The notes beneath the pieces were generated by a model, which ran no database searches, was not told where the DNA came from, and worked only from the letters and a program-made list of their open reading frames with translations. Both the position numbers and the translations under genes were made by a program. A stretch of 64,000 nt of DNA from Cliona cf. orientalis (Eukaryota > Porifera > Demospongiae > Clionaida > Clionaidae), in NCBI GenBank assembly GCA_963930775.1, contig OZ005697.1, positions 7,090,292-7,154,291 on the forward strand. Direction: 5' to 3'. Positions 44,124-55,005 of this stretch are shown here, in pieces (within the stretch, counting starts at the first letter, position 1; each line of letters begins with the position of its first letter).

Positions 44124-47100
44124 CTTCCTCTTTTATTGTTGACTCCTCTCCAGCTCGATTGGCCTGCCCCTCCCAGAATTGCACCTCACTCTTACTGCTC
44201 TGAATCTTCCCATCCACCTTCCACAGTCTCTGTTGTATCCACCTCCTCTCCTGGAGGCTGGTGGCTACTTTCAGGTCATCTTCAAGTTGAGATTTCTCCT
44301 ATAAAATGAACACACATCCACTTTGAGATGTCAGTTCTGAGATAAATGAGGTGGGAATACACAACTGTACATTAGCTTTCTACTATAACACTGGTTGCAT
44401 CATGCTCACGCTCATAGTCAAGAGGAAGTCATGGAGTCAATACACAATCACTCAACAAACAAACCTTCAACTTGACATCATGTACCACTTGCAGTGGTTT
44501 CAGTAGTCTACCTTTATGATAGCTAACAATAAGCTAAACTACTCACAGTTGAAGGATGAATGGAGTGGACATGCAAAAAATTATTAGTGAGCTTTGTTCA
44601 CAACTACTACATTCACACCATGTTCCACCTCCCACACACACCAGTACTCACCAGTTCATGTTCTCTTTGCCGTCGCTGGTTGAGTGCCATCCACTATTAG
44701 TATTAGAAGATAGGGGATGATCATATTATTCACATTCACATAATTGGAAGAGTGTAAACACAGGCAATACAATAATACCGTACCTACTACCACTGCCCAC
44801 TACATGGCATACACTATCTCCCATTCTCACTGACTCATGCTTCTCTCTCTTACCATCATTGAGCGTGCCACTTGTTCCAATATTTTCACTTGTTTAGACT
44901 CTGCTTTTAATTTCTTCAGCTTTTCAATTTCCTGTAGAAAATTAACATCAGAACTGCTGAGACCACACCCACCCACTCTCACTCATGTCTGGTCTAGCCA
45001 GCTAGACCCCTCCACTAATTTCCACACTTGTCATTATGCACTCAGTAGCAATTTATTTTTTTGCAGTTATTAAGTAATTAAACGTTAATCATGATGAAAC
45101 CTATGGTGTAATCTATGAGGTAATTATGAGAAAATTCAGGACCTCGATGGAGCCCTTCCGGGACTTGAAATTCAGTGAAATATTATGTAGAGTATCTTGC
45201 GCGTGTATCCAGCGAATACCTTACAAGCAGCATGTTGCCTTCTCTGACGAGCAGCGACGGCCGAACTTCACGCGTTCTCAAGCTAGGTTGACGTAATCCT
45301 GTGGATATATATAGATAGCCCTGCGCTATATATAACACGCACCATGAGCAGCGTGCCGCCGGACCAATCTAGCTGTACTACGCTGTTGAGTTCTTCTTAT
45401 AGCTTTGAAACTTTTCACTATCGAGGTCAAGAGCCACTATCAGAGGCTAGTCTGCGACTGAGGCACCAGCATCGTACTGTATAGTACAGTGAACCCATTA
45501 TATTGACGACCTTTACCACACACAATTTTCCTCTATGCAGCTACTGAGAGAGTTTTTCATTCATTAAATCAATTAAGGGTATATTTGGGGGTGGGTCAAT
45601 ACAGCCTTGATTAAACACAGTACACAACATGCAGCCTCAGCTCTTATATTAATTCATAACAAACTTAGCATACCTCCTCCAATCTGTTGTTCTCCTCCTG
45701 TGAACAATAAGATGATATAGGCACAATCAGGAGCACATGATAGAAGGAAGGAAAGAAGAGAGCAGGATGAGGGTGAAGTGACCATAGGTTTTATGTACAT
45801 GTATGTACACAATGTCTATGATTAGAATTACAACATTGAATTACTTACTGCTTGGTGACTCCACTCATCCTGCAATAAAGAGGAAGAGTCAGATCATACA
45901 GCTACACATGCATGTACATGTAGCCTCATCTCCAGCTTACAAACACATGATGAAACTCCCTACTACTATTTTTAGAACTAGACAGAAGGAGTCTGGAGAT
46001 GAGGCTAACACAAACATTGCTCTACTTTCTGCCATGAAGCAGCAGTCACTCATGCTCTTAGTGGCCTATGCTATGACTGACTTTGCTCAATGACAGTTGG
46101 TATATTATTCTTGATGTCATGAGGTGACAGTGTACATGACCAGTGGCGTATCTAGACTTGTAAAGTTACCTGGGCACTTGGTGGACCCAGTAGTGACTTG
46201 AGAATTTGAGACTCCTATTGACCTCGATCTCTCCCAATCCAATCAAAACTAGAGCTCTGTAGAGCACATACCCCGTGCGCACATTGCGCAATCTATAGAT
46301 TTGTTTTCGGTGCATGGCTATATTTTGTGAACTTGAGAGAAATATAAATGGAAATGTTGCTTAGTTGCTCCACCCTCTCTGCACCCAGACTAGGAAGACA
46401 TGAACTTGTACTTGTAATAATAGTATAGCTATCTTACATACTGATTGGTTCCATGGGGCTTCAGATTTCAGCATAAATGTGATTTCAGTCACTATAGACA
46501 TCACGAGAATTATTTAGAACATCGCACTATCTTTACCAGTCATACGCTTGTTAGTTGTGCGGATGAGCAGAAAGCACAATTGGCATGCATTTATGCATTG
46601 TGGGCACTGTCGATAGGCGTGGCTATGGTGGCCAACAAAAAGGCCCTATTTGTGACGCTCGTGGACTGTATCCCTCGATTTGATGCATACTGAAGCCATT
46701 TTTTGCCAAATTTGATAGATTCGTTGTGCTTACGAGACGCTTAGATGCCTACATCTCAAGATATGGCGATTTTTGTGCTAACGACGACGATACAACCGAT
46801 TACTTTACCCTTTGCACATGCGCGCGGGGTAAAAATCTGACTACATTTATAACAGCTATATACCTCATAGCCAAAACAAGTGGGTTGTTAACCCATAATG
46901 TGGGTTGCCTAAGTTGCATGCATACATGCACTACCTTCTCAGTGGTTCTCAAAATAACTCAGTTAATCGTAGTGATTAATGAACTATTCACTCCACTATA
47001 CATAACTATGTCAAACATATGAGTTTGTCAATAACAAACTGGCATAATATTACTTGCACTTACTATTTAATTGTCCCATGATAGTTTTCAAGACTGGACA

Positions 47101-47694
47101 AGAAGTATGTGCAAATATGCCAGACTGAAGAATAACGCTTTGGTATGCTTGACATAATTATGTGTAGTGGAGTGAACAGTGTGTTAATTACTATGACTGG
47201 ATTATGTTGAGAGCTATCATGGGAGAATTAAAACGTGTGTGCAACTGATTCAGAAGTATACTTGATCCTTAAATTGGCTATTTTACCAGGGCACAGGCCA
47301 GTTTGACCTTGGCCTATGCCCTGGTAGGCCCTGGTGTAGATACGCCACTGTACATGATAACTTACATAAAACTGGTTCCACTTTGGATCTCCCTCACATG
47401 CTGCCTGCAAAAGTGGAAACAAGAAACACAGCACATTTACATGATCCACATGGTACATGGAACTGGTATGTATAAACTACACAATCCCCGGACCTCCTCA
47501 TAAACACCCTCTTCCCATATCCATATGCAGTCTTAAGGAGAAACATGCCAGTACACATACATGTAAACATCTCAACCTCTACTCAATAGCTATGCTGATA
47601 TCAAACACATACACCTGACACTCACCCTCAGTCTACGGTCTTTCAGCCGTGACAAGAGCTCTTCTCTACTCCATATCTTAAAACATGTACTCAT
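44124..47694 (-). CDS. extra N-terminal coiled-coil exon cassette
   Basis: Seven exons paralogous to the first seven exons of both ROCO-like genes are present and open: 47694-47626, 47404-47366, 45869-45849, 45697-45674, 44931-44854, 44693-44652, 44298-44124. They start with a conserved MST and encode about 149 residues of charged coiled coil; a 9-bp and a 15-bp deletion keep the frame. No ROC-COR exon follows: similarity to the pre-ROC intron runs to about 43317, then cassette 1 begins. The last donor leaves phase 1, which fits the ROC exon acceptor at 37238. It also fits the acceptor of the next cassette at 42482, whose 20 bases before its ATG are open in that phase. It is either an alternative or an additional N-terminus of gene 1, or an orphan duplicate. 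Confidence 0.65.
45036..45557. mobile_element. 522-bp insertion in cassette 2
   Basis: Absent from the matching introns at 41560 and 61038, which read straight through TGTCATTCATTAAAT. It is flanked by CATT on both sides. The ends carry a short inverse word CTCAGTAGC/GCTACTGAG. The class is not assigned. Confidence 0.6.
45344..45484 (+). CDS. short ORF behind TATA-like sequence inside insertion
   Basis: A 46-codon frame begins in the good context CGCACCATGAG. TATA-like sequences lie just upstream (GATATATATAG at about 45304 and CTATATATAA at 45327). The peptide (starts MSSVPPDQSS) matches nothing I recognise. It may be a captured promoter and first exon, or chance. Confidence 0.2.
   Translation: MSSVPPDQSSCTTLLSSSYSFETFHYRGQEPLSEASLRLRHQHRTV
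46141..47350. mobile_element. hAT-like element in cassette 2
   Basis: Ends CAGTGGCGTATCTA and its inverse TAGATACGCCACTG are flanked by TACATGAC (46133-46140) and TACATGAT (47351-47358), an 8-bp duplication with one mismatch. The empty site is visible in cassette 1 (TGTACATGATAACTT at about 42124). It contains a copy of the dispersed 600-bp family and no transposase, so it is non-autonomous. Confidence 0.8.
46245..46838. repeat. dispersed 600-bp family copy inside hAT-like element
   Basis: Same orientation as 16345-16945, starting AACTAGAGCTCTGTAGAGCA and ending ATGCGCGCGGGGTAAA, with the trinucleotide tract shortened. It probably inserted into the hAT-like element. Confidence 0.6.
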
Positions 47695-47874
47695 GTTGTC
47701 TTTCCCAGTGGTCCCTGCAGTACACGTGCACATTCCAAAAATTAGTAATAACTGAATCCCATAATCAGACTACACCCTCTCCCAACATGCTCCTGAACAG
47801 AGGTGTACCTTCATTAGCTGTAGTGGCCCATTTTAGTACATATTATATCCTTTATCTAAGCGTGTGTGGGTTAG

Positions 47875-48266
47875 TAGCCTCGTTCCCAGGCTCTCCCCCT
47901 CCTCTTTATTTTATACGCGCGATCATATTTACACGAAATTATTGTGCAGAGAGAAGGGAGGGGGAGAGCCTGGGAGGCTTTGATCACGTGCGGACACTGA
48001 TGACGCGTTCCATATGTCCATGTATGGGAGTCCAAAAGAACGAGAAAGAAGCCCGGATCAGCATGCTAGTAGGCTTTTTAGAGTGCTCTACTGATGGCTC
48101 GATCGATGGACAAGACTGCCACCAAACTTTTTGACGCCTCGCGCTCTTGAACCTCTTACAGTGCCAGTGAGTTGGCTGCCATGATCCAATGATGATCGTT
48201 CTCAGAGATTCAATATGATCGCGCATATAAAATAAAGAGGAGGGGGAGAGCCTGGGAACGAGGCTA
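47875..48266. mobile_element. 392-bp MITE with TAGCCTCG ends
   Basis: Inverted repeats of about 55 bp begin TAGCCTCGTTCCCAGGCTCT with one or two mismatches. The flanks GTGGGTTAG (47866-47874) and ATGGGTTAG (48267-48275) form a 9-bp duplication matching at 8 positions. The empty site is readable in cassette 1 at about 42620-42640. Terminal TAGCCT and duplication length resemble the helicase transposon. Confidence 0.8.
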
Positions 48267-49214
48267 ATGGGTTAGTACTGTGTAACCTGGGATTGGTCCA
48301 GCTGGGCTGTGTATTCCCCTGTGTGGTTAGTGAGCAAAAGTGAATGTCGTTACTAAATTCTTGAGTGTGTGTGTGAACCATGGCATCCCTACACTCTTGC
48401 AGAGTTCCCCCAGTACAAGCAATCAGGTACAATCACCCCTCTCCACCAAGACTGGAGGCAGCAACCCAACAAGACAGAGTTGATAAAATAAGGGGGAAAG
48501 AGGGAACACTCCTGTAAGTGGCACTGTGTCCCGAGCCATGACTGTGGTCAAGATACAGTCACGGGGCCAAGAGGCGTGTCCAAACATTTGCACATGTGCA
48601 GTTAATTATTAGCGGTCAAAAGGTTAATTAATTAAGAGCAAAAACTCAGTGTGGTCAGCTGTCAAGTTGATACAGCACTTCATCATAAAGGTGTCCCCCC
48701 TCCCTCTCTCCATGAGTTCACCCACAAAAATCATTAAAACTGCCTCAAAACTATCCAAATTTTCAATACAATATCCCATAAACTATGAAGGCACTTTATA
48801 ACTCCAGTCAATAGTGATAGTCCCCATAGAAGAGCCATAATTTGTTCCGAGGGATCTAAGTTTAATAAATTCTTGTGGGGTAAAACAGATTTGTAGATGG
48901 GTAAGTCTGAAATCTAGGCTGGGTACAGTGAAGGTGATAGCTAATAATTTATAAATATACTAGTTTTATTGTTGATTTCAGCATATTTTTATTTCAAATC
49001 CTGGAGGGTTCAAATCTTCTCTTTAGCTACTTGATTTTTGATGGTTGAAACAGGCTTCGTCAGGGGATAAATTAAATCTTTCATGCGGGGGTGTATCTTT
49101 TGAAATAGGTTTATTTCCTTGAAATACAGCCCTATGGACTGCTACCGTTTTTTTTTGTTATTTAACTTGATATTAGGTCCAAGTAAGCAACAGAAACTCA
49201 AGTTACACTCACAG
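48267..49214. other. duplicated upstream DNA of cassette 2
   Basis: 48270-49040 is homologous to 42630-43316 upstream of cassette 1. It contains no exon that I can support. Confidence 0.5.
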
Positions 49215-49300
49215 ACTTACGTATATCAAGTCCGCGAATATTAAAACAAGAAGCATCACCAGTACAGAGCCGACCTCGCCCACAAATGCACAGAATGGAA
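49215..49300 (-). promoter_or_regulatory. candidate 5' leader exon and promoter of the ROCO unit
   Basis: On the minus strand a stretch containing TTTGTGGGCGAGGTC is followed by a good donor (ATATAC|GTAAGTCTGTG) at about 49219. The same DNA lies upstream of gene 2 at about 63250-63345, and homology between the two ends just beyond. It looks like a non-coding first exon. Cassette 1 lacks this DNA. No TATA box is obvious. Confidence 0.4.
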
Positions 49301-49320
49301 CATAATATATTATTATTAAT

Positions 49321-49938
49321 TGGGGCGAGCCTGAGCGAGCCCCACATAGACGAGATGAACGCTCGCAATCCATATATTATGTTTATATATGTATGGTACG
49401 TCCGTCACGCGCGAACCGCCATAGACATTGTACAGCGCTGCGCGGTATATTTCAAAAGGCCGCATGAAAACATTTGCGTCAGCATAGTCTGGACTACGGG
49501 CCGTATACACACCGTTCTAATTTAGCGAATTGCAAATTTACACTCGTGCCTGCATGTATTGTTGATCAAGTGGCTAGCTAGCTACGTAGCTACCGTAGCG
49601 CTCCGGGCTCCAAAGGAGGAGAGAGCGAGACAGAGCTCGTCGTCAGCTCAACAACGCAAGGATCAGCTAAGAACGCGATGAAGATAGACATATTGCTAAC
49701 TGGCTGACTCTGACAATAAAGCCAGTAAAATTAAATTTTCTCTAGACTGTTGGTATGTGGAGGGGACTATCATGCAGCTGTATAATAGGCCTACATGGCA
49801 CTATGAGACTGTCTCAGTGTCTGTCATTGTCTGCTTGGATATATTGTGTCAGTCGATCTATTGTGCTATAGCTTTGTTTAAAGTTTTTGAGTCTCAGCTA
49901 CTGACAAAATTTCAGAGGCTCAGCTCAGGCTCGCCCCA
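49321..49938. mobile_element. TGGGGCGAGCCTGAGC-ended element
   Basis: TGGGGCGAGCCTGAGC at the left has its inverse at 49923-49938. The 618-bp interior includes GC-rich and AT-rich parts and no gene. No target duplication is recognised. Confidence 0.5.
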
Positions 49939-50090
49939 AACAGGCCCTGCATGACACTAGTAATAATAATATATGGGCCAGTATGATCACATGATTGTAC
50001 CTCCACTGCACATGCGCAGAGGAGGTTGGACATGCATAACGCGCATATCGCGCATTTACGCTATAGTCACATGACCTTGGTATGCAATTA

Positions 50091-50300
50091 CCGTATAGCG
50101 GGAAATTTTCGAGGGAGAAAACTTTCGCGGATCGGTAGGAAAGGAGCATTTCGCGGAGAAAACTTTCGCGGAATGTTAAAACTGGTCGCATAATGGGTGT
50201 GGCATGCTTAGAATTTCGTGGAGAAAACTTTCGCGGATGGCGGAAAAATCGCGAAATTCGTGAAAGTTTTCTCCCTCGACAGTTTCCCGCTATACTGGGG
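50091..50300. mobile_element. GTATAGCGGGAAA-family MITE
   Basis: CCGTATAGCGGGAAATTTTCG-type left end and inverse right end (CCAGTATAGCGGGAAA), with TA flanks. The interior repeats GAGAAAACTTTCGCGGA four times in both orientations. Confidence 0.7.
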
Positions 50301-50783
50301 TATACCACGCGTTCAAAAGAATGCCATTTGCGAGTGTAGCTAAAATGTTTGCGTTTGTGAACTATGGCCAAATCTAAAGCTGGAACGGAGATGAACCGTG
50401 TAGATCTAATGTTGTAACATCGAAAGAAGCCGACTGCAATCGACAAATACTGTTTTTGTTGTTGCCATTCTGAGAAATGAGTTTTCTCGATTTGCAAGAA
50501 GTATGAGGGGTGGACGGGCAGGGTATGGCGCTGGATCTTCTTTTTTTCATGGATTTCAACTTACTTTCACTTTTAAAACTGTCTTCAAGGCTTTAGATAA
50601 TGACTTACATTTTGTACAGTGTTGTTGTATCGCTGTGTCTACAGTGCCGGTACCGGCACCGCAATTTAAGCGTTATAGTGCCGGTAAGTCCATATAAAAT
50701 ACTGTATTCTTACGTAGCCCTAGTCCCCGCCCCCTCCTGCATATGGCAATATAAATTTGTACATAAATTTGCCGGCACTCTAG

Positions 50784-51175
50784 TAGTCTCGTCCCCAGAC
50801 CCCACCCCCAAAAGGAGGAAAAGGGTCTGGTGAACTTGGGCTGAATCCTCGGTTCTCGTTCTACGGCGCATGCGCATAATTGCTGACAAGCCCATGCAAA
50901 CCTTGGTTCTGATTGGTCGCTATGGCTGGGTTTGCATGTGATCGCATGCCCGCAACCGGCAGTAAAGCAAACCTTGAATCTGATTGGTCGGCGAAATTGA
51001 ATAGCTATACAGTACGGTATAGCGATGTTGCATTCCTGCGGTAAGCTTGTCATATGACTGAGCCAAAGCTACGATCTCATTGGCGCGTGGAAATTCCTCA
51101 GCGCAGGCCCAAGGATTCTGCCCAAGTTCACCAGACCCTTTTCCTCCTCGAGGGTGGGGTCTGGGGACGAGACTA
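50784..51175. mobile_element. 392-bp MITE with TAGTCTCG ends and 9-bp duplication
   Basis: Inverted repeats of about 67 bp start TAGTCTCGTCCCCAGACC. The exact 9-bp GCACTCTAG flanks it at 50775-50783 and 51176-51184. It is the same length as the element at 47875-48266 although the interiors differ. Confidence 0.85.
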
Positions 51176-51196
51176 GCACTCTAGACACTGCGTTGT

Positions 51197-51610
51197 CAGA
51201 GGAGGTTCGACAGGGTCAAAAGGTCAGCAAATAACCCTCCGTTAACGAGCATTCTTGTACTTTGACCCCGAATTTAGACAGTCCTGATTTATCATGGTGA
51301 CAGGCGCTGCTTTCTCCAAGGCGGATGATAGACATTTTAGAAGTAATCGGCGGCTTTTCTGTGTCATCATTCTCGCTACAGCAGCTTGCCTTGCTGTTCA
51401 AGGTCACAAAGGTCAGCCATATGGTAGCCTAGAAAATCGTTCACGAAGGGTACACGGCTCGAACTAGTATTAGACACGACGAAAACATGATAGAGATACT
51501 TTCGTAGCAGGATAGCTGGGGTACAGCGTAGAAATTAATACTCCCATACAAACATATGGGAGCACGTGATTAGCTAATTGTGACCTTTTGACCCTGTCGA
51601 ACCTCCTCTG
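51197..51610. mobile_element. CAGAGGAGGTTCGACA element with 9-bp duplication
   Basis: About 30-bp inverted repeats (CAGAGGAGGTTCGACAGGGT) enclose 414 bp. The exact 9-bp CTGCGTTGT stands at 51188-51196 and 51611-51619. It belongs to the same terminal family as the 50017-51678 element in which it sits. Confidence 0.85.
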
Positions 51611-51980
51611 CTGCGTTGTTATATCTGGGGCGACACGCCCACTTTTTGTGCGCACGTGATCGTGTCCAACCTCCTCTGGCACATGCGCGCGCATGTTCAC
51701 TGAGCTGCATGGGGCATGGCCTATAATATGGCTATGCACTAGCTATGTTGATGACCATTTCCACATCTTAGAACCGCATCATGCAATAATGATGTAGCTA
51801 GCAATGAAACTTCAAAGTGAGCAGTCAAAAATTAAAATTATAATATCAATAATATGGTGTAGTGATATTAAATCTTACAATTAAATTTTAAAAATCCAGC
51901 AATTTATAACGAGCACAAAACACAACACCATTATAATTTTGACACTGTAGACAAGATAAATTACCATGGCAACAATACAA

Positions 51981-52965
51981 TCACAGTAACAATAGATAGA
52001 GGACAAGAAATAAAATGACAGACACAGTTGGTAGTATGTGGTGAGTGCTCGATACTGAGCACATTAGTCTCCAGTTTGACTGCAGATCTGGCTCAGAGCA
52101 ATAGTCCTTACCACAAGCCACACAGGCAGTGGAAGAGTCTTGGAAAGCAATCGCATCGTCTATGTGATAGACATCGATCACAAACTGCCCTCCAAAATAG
52201 TTGCCTCGTCCACCGCTGCACGACTGAGACTCCCCTCCTCCGATGTAATCTGATATTTGATTGGAGCCGCTGAAGCATAATATTCCCTCACCAAGGGAGA
52301 AGTAGGTGTTGCCTTGGTCCAGCGAGGCAGTGCCACACTTTCTCACCGGCTCTGTTCTACTGGTGGGGCTGTCAGAGAGATCTCTAGTCATCTTCTCATA
52401 CATCTTTAATCTCGAGTGAGAGAGTCTGTAGCAACCAATGTGCCTCACACCTGAAATCAACAGATAGCCATGATTTTGAAGTTGCATCGTAATTATTAGC
52501 TATAATGCTATGTAAGAAAGCTGTGATCTTAATGTGATTTTGCCACCTTGAAGGCAAGTTTCATTGTGACAATGCTGTTCATTGCAGGTTCTATTGATGA
52601 TCTCTCCGCTGGAGTCTAGTCTCCACTGCACACCACCTCCATGGCACACTCCCTACTGCAGCCAGACCACTCCTCTGTGCCAACAAGAAAAGGTCACTGA
52701 TCACAACAGCACAATATGAATAGTGTCTGGTTTAACATTATCCTGTGTATATAGGATTGTGGTGCAGTTACCTTCATAGATCAATTTACTGCGATCTAAC
52801 ATCGTGAATAATATTATGCAATCAAAAAAGCTAGGTGATTTCAACATAGTGTGATGGGCTTAGATTTGTGTGTACCACAAGCGATAATGACGTTGCATGG
52901 CTCCTCCGGACCTTCTTCACAGGACCAGTGCAGTGGAGGCCTGGGTATGGCATTCCAATACTGAC
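51981..52965 (-). CDS. 3' end of a secreted or GPI-anchored TSP1-type protein (partial)
   Basis: The last exon 52450-51981 encodes about 156 residues: a Cys-containing HIGCYR...GGILCFSG-like domain reminiscent of WSC-type modules, then a hydrophobic C-terminal tail typical of a GPI signal or membrane anchor. The preceding exon (ending near 52553) contains a thrombospondin type-1 signature (WSGCS ... GGGVQW, HNETC). Its two halves lie in different frames, separated by what looks like a 2-bp insertion; alternatively the exon starts at an acceptor inside. A further exon-like stretch with PPLHWSCEEGPEEPC lies at about 52880-52965. The phases at the 52553/52450 junction agree. Upstream exons are missing, so the gene is partial and perhaps dead. 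Confidence 0.5.
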
Positions 52966-53432
52966 AAAATTGGCAAGCTCAAAAACATGCTCAAACTCGA
53001 GTAAGATATATGGTCAAACTCAAATATGTGGTCAAATTTGTTACCGATATATTATGTTCAAAGCCAAATATATGGTCAAATTTTATATTAAATGCAAAAT
53101 TTATTATATTAACCATAACTTACGTTTGACCATGTATTTGAGCTTGATCACCATGTAGCTATTTGAGCTACTGAATGCCCATATATGGTCAAACATGCAG
53201 CAATAATATTATCGAGAATAAAATTAATAATCAGAGACTCATAATCTTGCGAACCACTGAAGCAGTGTTCCCCTCGTTAAAGTAGGTAGCTAATCAATCT
53301 CTTTGGATTACTTGCCAAGTTATTGCAACAGTCTACAATGTGGTACTCTGACATGTTAAGGCCGGGGATTGTACACACTATTTGGTCATTATAAATTTTT
53401 ACTGCTTACTTCCAGGGATGATGTCAGATGAG
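52966..53432. repeat. repeated TATGGTCAAA motif region
   Basis: TATGGTCAAA, GTGGTCAAA and the inverse TTTGACCAT recur between 53008 and 53195, suggesting a small inverted-repeat element with decayed ends. The rest is AT-rich with no gene. Confidence 0.35.
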
Positions 53433-53565
53433 CTAAGTGAGTGAATCAAAGAGAGTGAGAAGTGACTTTGTAGTCTCCAGCAGCTTGAGGATGTACTTCA
53501 CTGTATGCTGTCGCTCACCAATCTGCACAAGAATAGACTTCAGTGACGGTTTTTCCCATTGGGAG
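53433..53565 (-). CDS. unrecognised terminal exon
   Basis: After the acceptor CCCTAG at 53566, an open frame (SQWEKPSLKSILVQIGE, then a leucine-rich helix LKLLETTKSLLTLFDSL) runs to a TAG at 53435-53433. It looks like the amphipathic end of a protein. The paralogous copy at 32112-32210 has two stops. Its phase does not fit the last donors of ROCO-like gene 2, so it belongs to another, unseen gene or is a remnant. Confidence 0.4.
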
Positions 53566-54141
53566 CTAGGGTAGTGGTTACATTATTATAAAAAGACTAC
53601 TTTATTCTGCGTCACCTTTGCTGCTGATGTGTGTTGGTTGGTTGTCTTGATGGAGGCCTTGTGTCTCTCCTCCTATCTTTAATTAATTTGGCAACACCTT
53701 CCACCCATTATTTATAGCAAAAGAACTGACAGGAGCTTAGGCCTCACACTGAGTATAGTCATGTCGATTTAAACTGCTCCTATCTGTCCTCATTGCCCGT
53801 TTCATGAGAAGTGTCTGCGTCCAGGGCTAGGCCACCCCAGCCAGAGAGAGCAGCTGGAGAACCTCTGTAGGAAGGAGAACATCCCTCTAGTATATCATAA
53901 TTAGGACATAATTAATTCACAAGACTAGCATAACATAATAATATACCTTTGCTGACGTAGGGTACCCCTTCACCTCACAGCAAGACAGGACTTGACACTG
54001 ATATATGCATTCAACTTGTTCTCTCACGATATCAGATAATATACGGTATTATACACACATGCACATGCACAAAGTCTAGCGAACTATAAGTTTGTACTAT
54101 GATAAAGCCACACTTCAAAACAGCTGTACAAGCTCCATAAT
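53566..54141. other. intergenic, one Cys/His-rich short frame
   Basis: The plus strand at about 53785-53905 encodes a short CPHCPFHEKC-containing peptide ending in a stop, zinc-knuckle-like but without exon context. The rest aligns in part with 32220-32690, including one inverted piece (about 32225-32265 versus 53735-53790). Confidence 0.3.
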
Positions 54142-54306
54142 CAGTATTCTCCCCAGCTTATAAGGTATGTCAGCCCAACAAGCCTTCGGTTTATAATTCC
54201 CTTTGATGTGGGAATAGTGCTAATCCATAAGTTTTGATGTGGCCACAGTCTCCACCCAAGCTGTGCCCTATTATCATGCCTTAAATTTTGCTTGGGGAGA
54301 ACACTG
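54142..54306. mobile_element. CAGTATTCTCCCCAG MITE
   Basis: CAGTATTCTCCCCAG and the inverse CTTGGGGAGAACACTG bound 165 bp that is missing from the paralogous site near 32705. CAG/CTG ends suggest a hAT-like MITE, but the 8-bp duplication is not clean. Confidence 0.6.
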
Positions 54307-54372
54307 ATAATATCAACAAAATTTAATCATGCACACAGTGCGACTAGTATGAAAATACATCCTAGCTGCATA

Positions 54373-54570
54373 CAATAGTTATCTGCCAGTAATTGGGGTG
54401 CATGAGATGCATGGTCGAACGCACCCCAGGCCCATTACTGGCAGTAACTATTTTGTTGGTAGTTGACCTCTGTTCATCATTGGCCTACTTTATGATGACC
54501 CATCCCCTTCCCACAGCCGGCAAATTGCCTATAAAAACTTTGGTTGCTAAGCAACTACCAACAAAATTAC
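54373..54570. mobile_element. double-hairpin foldback insertion
   Basis: About 198 bp absent from the paralogous site (GCATAGTAATGG near 32750). It has two consecutive inverted repeats: ATAGTTATCTGCCAGTAAT (54375-54393) with 54434-54451, and ATTTTGTTGGTAGTTG (54450-54465) with 54552-54567. It is flanked by TA. Confidence 0.65.
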
Positions 54571-55005
54571 TAGTAATGGTGCTTGTGGTGAGGAAACATT
54601 TCGCTATAATAACAACGTGTGGTTGTGGCATCAGCTCTACTGTGGTTTCCTGACATGTGCATGTGGCTTGTACTGGAATCCCATTACACCACTCACAGTA
54701 CAAACTGTACAATACCCATGTACATACACCTTAAATATAACTAACTGTATGATATAGCATAGGTTATAGTTATTGAAAGATTCACATACCCCCTAGCCAT
54801 GTTGCACACACAATAATATCCCCCTGTTCTCTCCTCCTTCACTGTATCGTTCTCAAAAGTAGCCAAGTGCCAAACAGCTGAACTGGCTGCAGTGCAACAC
54901 TATAGGTAGGGTGGACCAGCCACCTCAACGGAAGACCCAAGGCACCAAGGGGCTTAAGTAAGCTTAGAGTCCTAAAACACACAAAGGTACAAGGGTCGTG
55001 AAAAT

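Larger units (their letters stand above)
50017..51678. mobile_element. CAGAGGAGGTT element with 9-bp target duplication
   Basis: Ends CAGAGGAGGTTGGACA and its inverse are flanked by exact GCACATGCG at 50008-50016 and 51679-51687. The 1.66-kb interior carries three younger insertions (50091-50300, 50784-51175, 51197-51610). No transposase frame is apparent. Confidence 0.75.
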
